64,000 nucleotides of DNA from Salinigranum halophilum (GCF_007004735.1 NZ_ML660182.1:428130-492129), one strand, 5' to 3'. Counted from the first letter of the stretch, positions 34,980 through 43,640 are shown. Made by a program: numbers and translations. The notes: generated by a model not told the origin, from the sequence alone.

Positions 34980-36038
34980 TCAGCGACCGGATTCGCGGAC
35001 GTCGGTGTACGCCTCGACGAGTCGCTCGCCGACCCGGTCGAGCGAGTGTTCTCTCGCCGTCTCGCGGGCGTTCTCACCCAGGCGACGGCGGAGGGCGGGG
35101 TCCTCGTTCAGCCGGCGGAGTGCCGCGCGGAACTCCCCGTGGGTGTCGCACTTCAGGCAGTCCTCGCCGTCGGTGTAGAACTCCTCGAACACCGGGATGT
35201 CGCGGAGCACGCAGGCTTTCCCGCAGGCCATCGCCTCGAGCACGGCGATACCCTGGTTCTCGTTCTTCGTCGGGAACAGGTAGACGTCGCCGGCAGCGAA
35301 CGCGCCGCGTTTGTCGTCGACCCACCCGGTGAACGTCACGTTCTCGGGGGGGTTCTGTACCCAGTATCGCACGACGGACGACGCGTGTGGACCGGTGTCG
35401 TAGGGACCGAACCACGCGAAGTCGTAGTCGGTCTCCTGTGCCAGTTCGCAGAACGTCGAGAGCCCCTTCCGCTCGAAGACGTTGCCGACGGCGAAGACGA
35501 CCATCCCCTCCAGCCCGAACCGTGTCCGGTACTCGTCACGGAGCCCCTCGAATCCGGCGAGCGAGTCGAGGTCGACGCCGTTCGTCATGGGACGGATGGG
35601 TGCGTCGACGGGGTACGACTCGAGCACCCGTTTCGTGTACTCGCTCGGACAGAGCACGAGGTCGGCCTGTGAGTAGAACCATCGGAGGTACCGGCCGAGC
35701 GGGCGCGAGACGTACGTCGACCCGCGGAACGATTCGGCGAAGTCCTCGCGCGTGACGTGTGCGTGCAGCACCAGCGGCGTCCCCGTCCGCTTCGCGTGAC
35801 GGGCGACCGCGACCGTCCCCGGCCCGATGAGATTGCAGTGTGCGACGTCGTACGCGCTGAAGCCGCCGCGCCCTCGAAGCGCGTACTCGGCGGCGGCGAC
35901 GGGCGAGTCGCCCTTCCACGGACTGGTGACGACGTCGACGTCCGTCGTCCGGAGCGCGGCCCGCTGCTGGTCGGCCGCCGTCCCGATACCACTCCTGTCG
36001 AGCCGGGATTCGAGTTCGAGGTAGTTGAGGACCCGCAC
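34980..36038 (-). CDS. GT4-family glycosyltransferase
   Basis: A 352-residue GT-B glycosyltransferase. Its donor-site E-x7-E motif lies in ENQGIAVLEAMACGKACV, and NVFERKGLSTFCELA marks the start of the C-terminal Rossmann-like domain. GTG start at 36038. It precedes the other glycosyltransferase gene by 65 bases, and the two likely form one transcript. The donor and acceptor are not deducible; diglycosyl lipid synthesis is one plausible shared pathway. Confidence 0.85.
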   Translation of the reverse strand: MRVLNYLELESRLDRSGIGTAADQQRAALRTTDVDVVTSPWKGDSPVAAAEYALRGRGGFSAYDVAHCNLIGPGTVAVARHAKRTGTPLVLHAHVTREDFAESFRGSTYVSRPLGRYLRWFYSQADLVLCPSEYTKRVLESYPVDAPIRPMTNGVDLDSLAGFEGLRDEYRTRFGLEGMVVFAVGNVFERKGLSTFCELAQETDYDFAWFGPYDTGPHASSVVRYWVQNPPENVTFTGWVDDKRGAFAAGDVYLFPTKNENQGIAVLEAMACGKACVLRDIPVFEEFYTDGEDCLKCDTHGEFRAALRRLNEDPALRRRLGENARETAREHSLDRVGERLVEAYTDVRESGR

Positions 36039-36134
36039 GAGCGGGTGCTCGCCGTTCAGCGGTTTGACGCTGTCGCTTCGCCCTCGCTCGCGTGCTCCGG
36101 AACGACTTTATCGGTCACGGAACCCACCTGAGAC

Positions 36135-36410
36135 ATGGGCATCCCGGAAGAGCGGATCGAGCGACTCGAGACGCTCGCGCGCGACGCCGTCCGCGCTGGC
36201 GATGAGGACCGCGCACGGGAGTACGTCCGCCTCGCTCGACGGATCGCCGAGCGACACCGGCTTCGCCTCCCGCGTCACTTTCGGCGGTTCACCTGCGACC
36301 GGTGCGACGCGTATCTCCGCCCGGGCGTCAACGCACGGGTCCGACTCCAGTCCGGCACGGTCGTCGTCGCCTGTGACTGTGGCGAACTCGCGCGCTATCC
36401 GTACCGGTGA
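36135..36410 (+). CDS. rnp4: Ribonuclease P protein component 4 (Rpp21)
   Basis: A 91-residue RNase P subunit of the Rpr2/Rpp21 type. It supports 5' end processing of tRNA precursors with the catalytic RNA. The helical N-terminus (IPEERIERLETLARDAVR) and the zinc ribbon with FTCDRC and a later ACDCGELARYPYR (Cys-x2-Cys ... Cys-x-Cys) are characteristic. ATG start at 36135. It is followed by the YhbY-like gene after a short promoter-bearing gap, a pairing that recurs in haloarchaea. Confidence 0.9.
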   Translation: MGIPEERIERLETLARDAVRAGDEDRAREYVRLARRIAERHRLRLPRHFRRFTCDRCDAYLRPGVNARVRLQSGTVVVACDCGELARYPYR

Positions 36411-36536
36411 GGGACGAGGCGCTCCGCTTCGGTGCCTGCGAACTCGCACCGTCGGACCGTCCTGCCTGAGTATTCAGGCTACAAAGCCGTCATTAAAGCC
36501 AACATACAAATGTGGAGCGTCCGAACCGGCGGTATC

Positions 36537-36785
36537 ATGTGTACACAGGAGCTGCGGAAGCGGGCGCACGACCTCGACGTGACCGTCTGGGTCGGGAAGG
36601 CGGGCATCGAGTCGGTCGTCGACGAACTCGCCGACCAGTTGAAAGACCGTGAGCTGGTGAAGGTGAAGTTCCTCCGTGCGGCTCGCGGCGGGACGACGAC
36701 CGAGGAACTCGCCGAGGAACTCGCCGACCTCGTCGATGCCGAGCTCTTCGAGACCCGCGGCCACACCGCGGTGATGCATCAATGA
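36537..36785 (+). CDS. YhbY-family (CRS1/CRM) RNA-binding protein
   Basis: An 82-residue single-domain protein. LRKRAHDLDVTVWVGKAGIES is followed by VVDELADQLKDRELVKVKFL, with the GTTTEELAEELAD helix and the RGHTAVMHQ ending, typical of the YhbY/CRM fold seen in proteins tied to ribosome assembly and RNA folding. The ATG at 36537 is chosen because a TTAAAG box (36493-36498) lies too close to the earlier ATG at 36510 to serve it. The stop overlaps the start of the MscS gene as ATGA. Confidence 0.88.
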   Translation: MCTQELRKRAHDLDVTVWVGKAGIESVVDELADQLKDRELVKVKFLRAARGGTTTEELAEELADLVDAELFETRGHTAVMHQ

Positions 36786-37690
36786 GCGCGGGCGTCCCGC
36801 TTCAGGCGGCCGGCGGTGGCGGGTTCATCGGGCGGTTCCTCGCGCAGAACGGCGTCCCTTACGCGGACGCCATCGGGGGAATCGTCTCGTTCGTCGTCGC
36901 CTTCGTCGCCATCTACCTCGTCGGACGAGCGGTCCTCTTCCCGGTCCTCGACCGGGTCTTCGAGGCTCGTGGGCTCGAACCACACGCCATCAAGCCGTTG
37001 AAGAAAGTCGCCGGCGTGCTCGTCGTCTTCGTCGCCATCGCCGTCGCGTTCGGCTTCGCCGGCTACGGCAACTTCCTCACGTCGCTGGCGACCATCGCCG
37101 CCGCGGCGACGCTCGCCATCGGCTTTGCGATGCAGGACGTCATCAAGAACTTCGTCTCGGGCGTGTTCATCTTCACCGACCGTCCGTTCAAGATCGGCGA
37201 CTGGATCGAGTGGGACGGGGAGTCGGGCATCGTCGAGGACATCTCGTTCCGGGTCTCCCGCGTGCGGACGTTCGACAACGAACTCTTGACCGTACCGAAC
37301 TCGCAACTCACCGACGGCGTCGTCAAGAACCCCGTCGCGAAGGACAAGCTCCGCCTGAAGGTGCCGTTCGGTATCGGCTACGACGACGACATCCCGAAGG
37401 CCACGGAGATCATCATGGAGGAGGCCGAGGTCCACGAGGGAATCATGGCCGACCCCGCGCCCTCGGTGCGGCTGACCGAGCTGGGTGACTCCTCCGTCGT
37501 CCTGCAGTCGCGCGTGTGGATCGACAATCCCAGCCGCGCCGACTTCGTCAAGACGCGCGGCGAGTACGTCACGAACGTGAAAGAGCGGTTCGACGCCGAG
37601 GACATCAACATCCCGTACCCGAACCGCACGCTCCACGGTGCGCTCCAGGTCGAAGGCGTCCAGGCGGTCGCGCCGTCGGCGGACGACTGA
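36782..37690 (+). CDS. mscS: MscS-type mechanosensitive channel
   Basis: A 302-residue channel that releases solutes on hypo-osmotic shock. Three membrane helices occupy about 35-58, 72-95 and 100-125, the last with the pore helix GNFLTSLATIAAAATLAIGFAMQ. The beta domain follows (RPFKIGDWIEWDGESGIVEDIS, then FDNELLTVPNSQLTDGVV), and a C-terminal alpha/beta domain ends near 290. The ATG overlaps the YhbY stop by 4 bases, indicating coupled translation. Haloarchaea depend on such channels for osmotic protection. Confidence 0.93.
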   Translation: MSAGVPLQAAGGGGFIGRFLAQNGVPYADAIGGIVSFVVAFVAIYLVGRAVLFPVLDRVFEARGLEPHAIKPLKKVAGVLVVFVAIAVAFGFAGYGNFLTSLATIAAAATLAIGFAMQDVIKNFVSGVFIFTDRPFKIGDWIEWDGESGIVEDISFRVSRVRTFDNELLTVPNSQLTDGVVKNPVAKDKLRLKVPFGIGYDDDIPKATEIIMEEAEVHEGIMADPAPSVRLTELGDSSVVLQSRVWIDNPSRADFVKTRGEYVTNVKERFDAEDINIPYPNRTLHGALQVEGVQAVAPSADD

Positions 37691-37708
37691 CCCCGTCGGA
37701 GCCGTCCG

Positions 37709-38512
37709 TTACAACTCGATTCGCTCGACCAGCTGTGAGTCGTCGGACTTCGTGTTGACCGCGACGATGCGGATCTCCTCCTCGAGCATCGAGTCTTTCA
37801 GTTTGGCCTTCAGCAGGTTGTCCACCTGGTAGACACCCGCAGCGTTGACCATCTCGATCTCGACCTGGACGGGGACGCCGTCGCCCCGCCGGAGGAGGAC
37901 GTTCGTGATGGCCTGCGAGGAGAGCGTGTTGATACCCCGTCCGCCCTTCTCGTAGGGGATGCGTGACCGTCCACGCTCCATGTCCAGCGCGTCGGCGACG
38001 CGGATGACGCCCGCCTCCTTCGTGAGCGGCGTCTCCTCGGTGTGGTGACAGAGGATGGCGTGGAGCGTCTCGGCTTTGACGCGCACGGCGTTCGTCGTGT
38101 CGTAGAACTGTGGCAGGAGGCGGTCGAGGATGTCCGACGCCAGCGGAATGGAGTAGTACGCGTGGTCGTCGCGGTGGACGATGTGGCCGATGTCGTGGAG
38201 GGTCGCCGCGAGCGCGATGATGACGGGTTCGTCCGTCTCGTCGAGTCCCTGGTCTGCGGCACCGTTGAACTCGCAGCCGCCCGCTTTCAGCAGTTCGTAC
38301 AGCCGCAACGCGCGGTTGCGGACGATGGAGATGTGTTTCGGGCCGTGGTCGTTGTACCCCTTCCGCGCGACGGCGTTGACGTTCTGCGCCTCGAGGAGGG
38401 TCGTCACCTCGGGGTCGTCGAGTAGATGCGGGAGGATCTCGTTGAGCTTCTGGTCGGGGAACGCGTGGTCGTCGTCGGGGTCGTACGCGCGACCACCGGT
38501 TGTATCGCTCAT
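37709..38512 (-). CDS. HD-domain phosphohydrolase
   Basis: A 267-residue metal-dependent phosphohydrolase. Metal ligands of the HD domain are seen as His56/His60 in GYNDHGPKH, the HD pair at 106-107 in LHDIGHIVH, and an Asp in RVADALDMERGR. The C-terminal 60 residues form a beta/helix unit (IEMVNAAGVYQVDNLLKAKLKDSML). The substrate is likely a nucleotide, but which one is not deducible. The ATG at 38512 is preferred to an in-frame TTG-type upstream extension. Convergent with the MscS gene. Confidence 0.88.
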   Translation of the reverse strand: MSDTTGGRAYDPDDDHAFPDQKLNEILPHLLDDPEVTTLLEAQNVNAVARKGYNDHGPKHISIVRNRALRLYELLKAGGCEFNGAADQGLDETDEPVIIALAATLHDIGHIVHRDDHAYYSIPLASDILDRLLPQFYDTTNAVRVKAETLHAILCHHTEETPLTKEAGVIRVADALDMERGRSRIPYEKGGRGINTLSSQAITNVLLRRGDGVPVQVEIEMVNAAGVYQVDNLLKAKLKDSMLEEEIRIVAVNTKSDDSQLVERIEL

Positions 38513-38592
38513 CGTCTCTTCGACGACAGGCGACGAAAAAAACCCGACGGATGCGTGCGTCCCGACGGAGATACGCCGCCGGACGCGGCTCC

Positions 38593-39069
38593 TCACTCCG
38601 CGGCCGCGGCCGCCTCCTCGACGGCCTCGTAATCCGGCTCGACGGTGGGGTCGTCGGACACCCAGGCGTAGGTGACGACGCCGTCACCGTCGACGACGAA
38701 CACCGACCGCTTGGCGAGGTCGTAGACGCCGTACTTCTCGAAATCCATCGAGACGTCGTACTTCTCGATGAGCTCGCGGTTGGTGTCACTGATGAGGGGG
38801 TACTCGATGCCGTGTTGCGTCCGGAGCTCGTTGAGCGTGAACGGTGTGTCGATGCTGATGCCGTAGACGGTCGCGCCGACCTCCTCGAACGCCGCGAGTC
38901 GCGCTTGGAACGTCGAGAGCTCCGTCATGCAGGTGGTGGTGAACGCCGCGGGGAAGAACGCGAGGACGAGCGGTGCCTCGTCGAGGTGGTCGGAGAGCGT
39001 GAACGACTCGACCTCTCCAGTGGCCATCGGTGCGGTGAAATCGGGGGCGGTGTCGCCGACGTTGGGCAT
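38593..39069 (-). CDS. Peroxiredoxin (1-Cys, AhpE/BCP-like)
   Basis: A 158-residue thioredoxin-fold peroxidase. The peroxidatic Cys47 lies in FFPAAFTTTCMTEL, the PxxxTxxC site. No second Cys is present, so the enzyme must be recycled by an external thiol, for example thioredoxin, perhaps through the thioredoxin reductase at 437-1504 (inference). The later SDTNRELIEKYDV segment is conserved. The ATG at 39069 follows the family N-terminus (NVGDTAPDF). It lies 81 bases from the HD gene start on the same strand. Confidence 0.92.
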   Translation of the reverse strand: MPNVGDTAPDFTAPMATGEVESFTLSDHLDEAPLVLAFFPAAFTTTCMTELSTFQARLAAFEEVGATVYGISIDTPFTLNELRTQHGIEYPLISDTNRELIEKYDVSMDFEKYGVYDLAKRSVFVVDGDGVVTYAWVSDDPTVEPDYEAVEEAAAAAE

Positions 39070-39224
39070 AGTTACTGTGTCGTCGGTGGGTCGTTTGATG
39101 TTTGCGCTCTCGGTTGCGGCGTGCGACTCCTCTGACGAGGAGCCGCTGGTCCCCATCTCGGGACGTACTGGCCCTTCTCGACGACAGAAAACTGGTTTAT
39201 GCGTTGATTCACTAGCCGCCACTA

Positions 39225-39848
39225 ATGACAGCGGGAGAACAGGAGCTGTCTGCAGGAGAGATCATGGAATACTTTCTCGACCCAGACGACCCCTGGGAGC
39301 AACCACGTGCCTACGTCGGGGCGTTCGAGCGGAGCCGTCTCCTCCACGAGCTCGTCGCTTCGCGGAACGATTCGTCGGATCGTGTCCTAGAGCTCGGCTG
39401 TGGTGCGGGTGCGAACCTCGCACACCTGTACGACCACGGCTATCGGGACCTCGTCACGATCGAGGTCAACCCTGACATGCTCTCGTTGTTCGAGTCACAC
39501 CATCCCCAGACGTTCGAGACGGCCGAAGTCGTTCGCGGGACAATCCAAGACGAGATAACGACCATCCCGACCGACGGGGTCGAGGTGACAGCCGCGGTCG
39601 CCGTGTTGACTCACCTGCACCCGGACCACGAGTTCGTGTTCGACGAACTCGTCCGTGTCACCGCGGAGACGCTGATAACGATCGAGAACGAGGAGACCGT
39701 TGACGACATCTTCTTCCCGCGCAACTACGGCGACGTGTTCGAGTCGCGGGGCTGTGAACAGGTCGACGTCGTCGATTCGGAGACGCTCTCGCGTCGGACG
39801 GAGTTGAGCGACAACTGCTACGCGCGCGTCTTCAGCGTCGACACGTGA
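39225..39848 (+). CDS. SAM-dependent methyltransferase, class I
   Basis: A 207-residue methyltransferase fold. Motif I VLELGCGAGANLAHL lies at 54-68, and an acidic residue of the second strand follows in DLVTIEVNPDM. A conserved AVLTHLHPDHE segment occupies the motif IV region. The substrate is not deducible. It uses somewhat more AT-ending codons than its neighbours and may be transferred. ATG start at 39225. Confidence 0.85.
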   Translation: MTAGEQELSAGEIMEYFLDPDDPWEQPRAYVGAFERSRLLHELVASRNDSSDRVLELGCGAGANLAHLYDHGYRDLVTIEVNPDMLSLFESHHPQTFETAEVVRGTIQDEITTIPTDGVEVTAAVAVLTHLHPDHEFVFDELVRVTAETLITIENEETVDDIFFPRNYGDVFESRGCEQVDVVDSETLSRRTELSDNCYARVFSVDT

Positions 39849-39956
39849 ACTGGACGGCCACCGTCGCAACTCGCTCGGTGTCTCCGAACGGGCGTCAATC
39901 CCACACGGGCGGCCAGCGAGGAGTCGGCGCTCACGGCGGCCGCGGGAGCAAAAAGC

Positions 39957-39965
39957 CTATAATTG
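39957..39965 (+). promoter_or_regulatory. TATA-like box of tatA
   Basis: CCTATAATT lies 25-33 bases before the tatA ATG at 39990, as expected for a leaderless haloarchaeal transcript. Confidence 0.5.
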
Positions 39966-39989
39966 CTACTTGGTTAAGCTGAGATAGCG

Positions 39990-40274
39990 ATGTTCGATGT
40001 CATACTGTTCCCGGGGCTGCCGGGTGGGCCGGAGCTGCTCATCGTGCTGTTCGTGCTCGTCCTGCTGTTCGGGGCCAACAAGATCCCCAAGCTCGCTCGG
40101 TCGACCGGGCAGGCGATGGGCGAGTTCCAGCGAGGCCGCCAGGAGATAGAAGAGGAACTGAAAGAGATGGAGAAACAGCCGGACGAGGACGACGAGGAGT
40201 TCGAGGCGCGCAAGCGCGAAAAGGAGCGCGAACTCGAAGAGGCCGAGACCGACGAGACCGCATCCAGCAGCTAA
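39990..40274 (+). CDS. tatA: Twin-arginine translocase subunit TatA
   Basis: A 94-residue Tat pore-forming subunit. After a short N-terminal segment (FDVILFPGLPGG) lies one membrane helix (about 13-31, PELLIVLFVLVLLFGANKIP), the conserved hinge with KIPKLARSTGQAMGEFQRGR amphipathic helix, and an acidic, Glu/Lys-rich tail. It would export folded proteins, such as the Tat lipoproteins of this window, together with TatC, which is not here. Length is typical. Confidence 0.93.
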   Translation: MFDVILFPGLPGGPELLIVLFVLVLLFGANKIPKLARSTGQAMGEFQRGRQEIEEELKEMEKQPDEDDEEFEARKREKERELEEAETDETASSS

Positions 40275-40347
40275 CTCGCAGTCTTCTGTCTTCTTGCCAC
40301 CACTGCCGACGGTCAGCTTTTAGTCGGCGGCTTCGATACACCGGCCA

Positions 40348-40420
40348 GGGCGTGTGGCCTAGCGGATAGGGCGAGAGGTTCCTAACCTCTCGATCGCGGG
40401 TTCGAATCCCGCCACGCCCG
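40348..40420 (+). tRNA. tRNA-Arg (CCT)
   Basis: A 73-base cloverleaf. The acceptor stem GGGCGTG pairs with CACGCCC (40413-40419), discriminator G. The anticodon stem AGAGG/CCTCT encloses TTCCTAA with anticodon CCT, reading AGG. The T arm is GCGGG TTCGAAT CCCGC. A CTTTTAG box lies about 28 bases upstream. Its 3' end is repeated twice downstream (40481-40496 and 40596-40611). Confidence 0.95.
40405..40420 (+). repeat. tRNA-Arg 3' end, copy 1 (inside the tRNA)
   Basis: AATCCCGCCACGCCCG forms the end of the T arm and acceptor strand of tRNA-Arg(CCT). It is the first of three direct repeats in 207 bases and the natural target for tRNA-type integrases. Confidence 0.8.
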
Positions 40421-40480
40421 CTTACTCGCTGTCGCTCGTTCGCGGCCGTGGCGAACATCGCGGAATCGACGGTTCCGCTC

Positions 40481-40496
40481 AATCCCGCCACGCCCG
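40481..40496 (+). repeat. tRNA-Arg 3' end, copy 2
   Basis: A perfect 16-base repeat of the tRNA-Arg 3' end, 76 bases after copy 1. The bases before it (GGTTCCGCTC) no longer match the T loop, so it is an isolated fragment rather than a second tRNA. It fits an attachment-site scar. Confidence 0.75.
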
Positions 40497-40595
40497 TTTC
40501 GACCGAGCCACAGCGAGGTGTGAGGCGGCCAGGAGATTCGAGCACGGCAAGTCGCAGCGCCGGGCGAAGCGAGGCGACCGTCTCGCTCCGGTTCG

Positions 40596-40611
40596 AATCC
40601 CGCCACGCTCG
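40596..40611 (+). repeat. tRNA-Arg 3' end, copy 3
   Basis: AATCCCGCCACGCTCG matches copy 1 at 15 of 16 bases. The match extends upstream through GGTTCG (40590-40595), covering the T loop as well. It lies 115 bases after copy 2 and fits an older or distinct attachment-site scar. Confidence 0.72.
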
Positions 40612-40790
40612 CCCCCTTCAGGTCGTTCAGCCGACGGCGGTGCGGTGAACTCGGTGAACCGCTGGTGAGGGGGAACTCGCAACTCGACGAGCCAGCGACG
40701 GGTTCTGTCCGTTCATGCTATCTACGGGACAGTTCTGCTCACTATATAAGGGGTACTTGAACATGATTTATAAGAGACGACGGTGCGTTC

Positions 40791-40808
40791 GATATCAATA
40801 TTGATATC
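40791..40808. promoter_or_regulatory. Perfect 18-base palindrome in the pil control region
   Basis: GATATCAATATTGATATC is identical to its reverse complement. It lies in the AT-rich 40700-40964 stretch, which carries no gene, about 90 bases upstream of the main TATA-like box and 157 bases before the PilB start. A small hairpin, GAGCGTTCGCTC, follows at about 40817-40828. A binding site for a dimeric regulator of the pilus-like operon is likely by position. Confidence 0.5.
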
Positions 40809-40889
40809 TCATTTCCGAGCGTTCGCTCAGTGTTATTATAAGATAAAATATGTATAGAGCTAAAACAAGCATACAGTAACGTAGTAATC

Positions 40890-40898
40890 TATAAAATA
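40890..40898 (+). promoter_or_regulatory. TATA-like box of the pilus-like operon
   Basis: TATAAAATA lies 67-75 bases before the ATG at 40965. This would put the transcript start near 40920, leaving a leader of about 45 bases that contains a Shine-Dalgarno sequence. It is a rarer arrangement here than the leaderless genes. Confidence 0.45.
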
Positions 40899-40954
40899 TG
40901 TCTGGTATGACTGCCCCTCCCGCCGCAGAAGCCTTTTTGATGGGTTCTCTCTTG

Positions 40955-40960
40955 AAGGAG
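40955..40960 (+). promoter_or_regulatory. Shine-Dalgarno site before the PilB gene
   Basis: AAGGAG ends four bases before the ATG at 40965 and complements the 3' end of archaeal 16S rRNA. It supports this start. Confidence 0.5.
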
Positions 40961-40964
40961 AACA

Positions 40965-43640
40965 ATGGCTATCGACGACGCTGACACAGCCGGCGCGACT
41001 CAGTCGGAGTCAGCGCCGTCGCAGTCGGCCGGGGTGACGCTCGGCGAGTACACCTGGGAGCAGTACCTCCGCGAGTACGGCGACCCGGGGGACGCCGAGG
41101 CCGCTGCGACGACGCGCCGTCGTGGCGACATCGACTGGGAGGAGGTCGCGGCCGAGGACAGGGCCGCGACGGACCTGGGGGTCCACCCGACGGAAATCGA
41201 GACACGGCTGGCCGCCGCGGCGACGGCGGCAACCCGCGTCGAGGACTCGCTCGAACCGACCACCGACCTCTCGGACCCACCGGTCGTGAAGGACTGGTAC
41301 GCCGAGGAGCATTTCGCGGCCGACCACCCGGAGACGGCACTCGACGAGGCGCTCGGCTTCGACGCCGAGGACGTCGAGGGCGTCCTCTCGCACGCCGAGA
41401 ACCTGGCCGCGGAACTCGACGACGTCGTCGACCAGCGGACGGTCACGGTCCAAGACGACTTCGACGAGGACGCGTTCTTCCGGACCGACGAGGGACACTC
41501 GACCGTCGTGACGCGGTACGACCTCGAGAAGACGGTGCCGCTCGCGAAGAAGGTCCACTTCCGCGAGGTCGAGCGCTACTGGGTGAACGAGCCGTACTCG
41601 TTCGTCATCATCTTCCACTCGACGAAGGAGAACGAGAAGAAGTACTACGTGGTCCAGCCGTACATGAATCGGATCGAAGACGACCTCGTGGACTACCTCA
41701 CGGGGAAGCTTCGGACGGCCATCAAGTACTCCGACGACGACGTCATCGCCGCCAACACCGAGGACCGACAACACGTCATCGAGTCGGAGACGCTCAACCT
41801 CCTCGACCGGTACGGCCTCTTCGCCGCCCCTGCATCGGCGGTCGGCGGCTCCGAGCCGGGATTCCTCCGCCAGGGCCCTCTCGGTGCGCTCGCGGACTTC
41901 TTCGGCCTCGGCGACGACGACGAACCCGAGTCGTCGTCGACTGCGCTCGGCGTCGGGAGGCTCGAGGGCATCGAGGCCCGTCCCGAAGCAGCAGTGCTCG
42001 AGGAAGACTCCGAACGACTCAACGAGTACCAGGTCGAGAAGCTGCTGTACTACCTCCGCCGCGACTTCATCGGCTACGAACGCATCGACGGCATCAAACA
42101 CGACATCAACGTCGAGGACATCTCGTGTGACGGCTACAACTCGCCCGTCTTCGTCTACCACTCCGACTACGAGCAGATCATCTCAAACATCTACCACGGC
42201 CGCGAGGAGCTCGACGACTTCGTCGTGAAACTCGCCCAGCGGTCGGGGAAGGGTATCTCGAAGCGGAGCCCGCAGGTCGACGCAACGCTCCCCGACGGGT
42301 CGCGCGCCCAACTCACCCTCGGCCAGGAGGTGTCGGACCACGGGACGAACTACACCATCCGGCAGTTCAAGGACGTCCCCTTCACGCCCATCGACCTCAT
42401 CAACTGGAACACGTTCTCGCTCGACGAGATGGCGTTCCTCTGGCTCTGTATCGAGAACCACAAGTCGCTCATCTTCGCCGGGGGGACGGCGTCGGGGAAG
42501 ACCACCTCGCTGAACGCGGTGTCGCTTTTCATCCCGTCGAACTCGAAGATCGTCTCCATCGAGGACACGCGCGAGGTCGAACTCCCCCAGCGCAACTGGA
42601 TCGCGTCGGTGACTCGTCCCTCGTTCGCCGACGACGACGGCGGCGACGTCGACGAGTTCGCCCTCCTCGAAGCCGCCCTTCGACAGCGACCCGACTACAT
42701 CGTCATGGGTGAGATTCGTGGCGAGGAGGGGCGGACGCTGTTTCAGGTCATGTCGACGGGACACACCACCTACACGACGTTCCACGCCGACTCCGTCGGT
42801 GAGGTGCTGAAGCGATTCACGACGGAGCCGATCAACGTCTCGAAGACGATGTTCACCGCGCTGGACCTCGTCTCCATCCAGACGTCCACCCGGGTGGGTG
42901 GGAACAAGGTCCGACGGAACAAGTCGCTGACCGAGATCAACCACTACGACGCGGAGAACGACGAGATCAACGTGCAGGACGTCTACCAGTGGCAGGCGGA
43001 GACGGACGAGTTCCTCAAGATGGGGAACTCGAACACGCTGGAGGAGATCATGTTCGACCGCGGGTGGACTCCCGGGAAGCTCGACCGAGAGCTGTTCAAA
43101 CGCCAGCTCGTGCTCGCGTATCTCATCGACCGCGAACTCAGTTCGTACGCGCAGGTCGCGGCGACGTTCCAGGCGTTCATCAACGACCAGGAGACGATCC
43201 TCTCGCTCATCGCCGACGACCGCCTCGAGCAGTCGCTGGAGGACCTCCGCGAGATGGAGTCGGTCCAGATCAACATCGAGCCCGAGAAGGAGGCGATGGT
43301 CCCTCGGCCCTCGCCCGACACGGAGACCGCGGCGCTCGCGGCGGGCATCCTCGGCCGCGCCGAGGAGTCGCTGCTCCCCGAGTACCGGGGGAACGTGACC
43401 GCGGACGTCGCGGCGGCGCTGGCCGACATGGAGCCGGCGACGGACGTGACTGTCGGCCGCGGCGAGAGCGAGGGACCGACGGCCGTCGGTGCGGACGGCG
43501 GCGACGCGTTCACCGATGCCCTCGATGACGCGACGAAGGCAGAGACGGACGAGCCGGGCGGGGGAGACGCCGGGGAGGACGAAGAGACCGGCGGCTTCGG
43601 CTTCGGCTTCGACACAGACCGGTCGGACGGTGCAGAGTGA
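40965..43640 (+). CDS. pilB: Type IV pilus/secretion-like ATPase (PilB family)
   Basis: An 891-residue secretion ATPase that would power assembly of type IV pilus-like filaments. The N-terminal 290 residues are acidic and contain the N1 domain (TRYDLEKTVPLAKKVHF). A low-complexity insertion follows (about 285-345). The catalytic domain has Walker A GGTASGKT with Lys512, the catalytic Glu583 in MGEIRGEEG, and the His box GHTTYTTFHAD soon after. A C-terminal acidic tail rich in Gly/Glu (from about 800) is unusual. It is the first gene of an eight-gene block and is followed 3 bases later by the platform protein gene. Confidence 0.93.
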   Translation: MAIDDADTAGATQSESAPSQSAGVTLGEYTWEQYLREYGDPGDAEAAATTRRRGDIDWEEVAAEDRAATDLGVHPTEIETRLAAAATAATRVEDSLEPTTDLSDPPVVKDWYAEEHFAADHPETALDEALGFDAEDVEGVLSHAENLAAELDDVVDQRTVTVQDDFDEDAFFRTDEGHSTVVTRYDLEKTVPLAKKVHFREVERYWVNEPYSFVIIFHSTKENEKKYYVVQPYMNRIEDDLVDYLTGKLRTAIKYSDDDVIAANTEDRQHVIESETLNLLDRYGLFAAPASAVGGSEPGFLRQGPLGALADFFGLGDDDEPESSSTALGVGRLEGIEARPEAAVLEEDSERLNEYQVEKLLYYLRRDFIGYERIDGIKHDINVEDISCDGYNSPVFVYHSDYEQIISNIYHGREELDDFVVKLAQRSGKGISKRSPQVDATLPDGSRAQLTLGQEVSDHGTNYTIRQFKDVPFTPIDLINWNTFSLDEMAFLWLCIENHKSLIFAGGTASGKTTSLNAVSLFIPSNSKIVSIEDTREVELPQRNWIASVTRPSFADDDGGDVDEFALLEAALRQRPDYIVMGEIRGEEGRTLFQVMSTGHTTYTTFHADSVGEVLKRFTTEPINVSKTMFTALDLVSIQTSTRVGGNKVRRNKSLTEINHYDAENDEINVQDVYQWQAETDEFLKMGNSNTLEEIMFDRGWTPGKLDRELFKRQLVLAYLIDRELSSYAQVAATFQAFINDQETILSLIADDRLEQSLEDLREMESVQINIEPEKEAMVPRPSPDTETAALAAGILGRAEESLLPEYRGNVTADVAAALADMEPATDVTVGRGESEGPTAVGADGGDAFTDALDDATKAETDEPGGGDAGEDEETGGFGFGFDTDRSDGAE

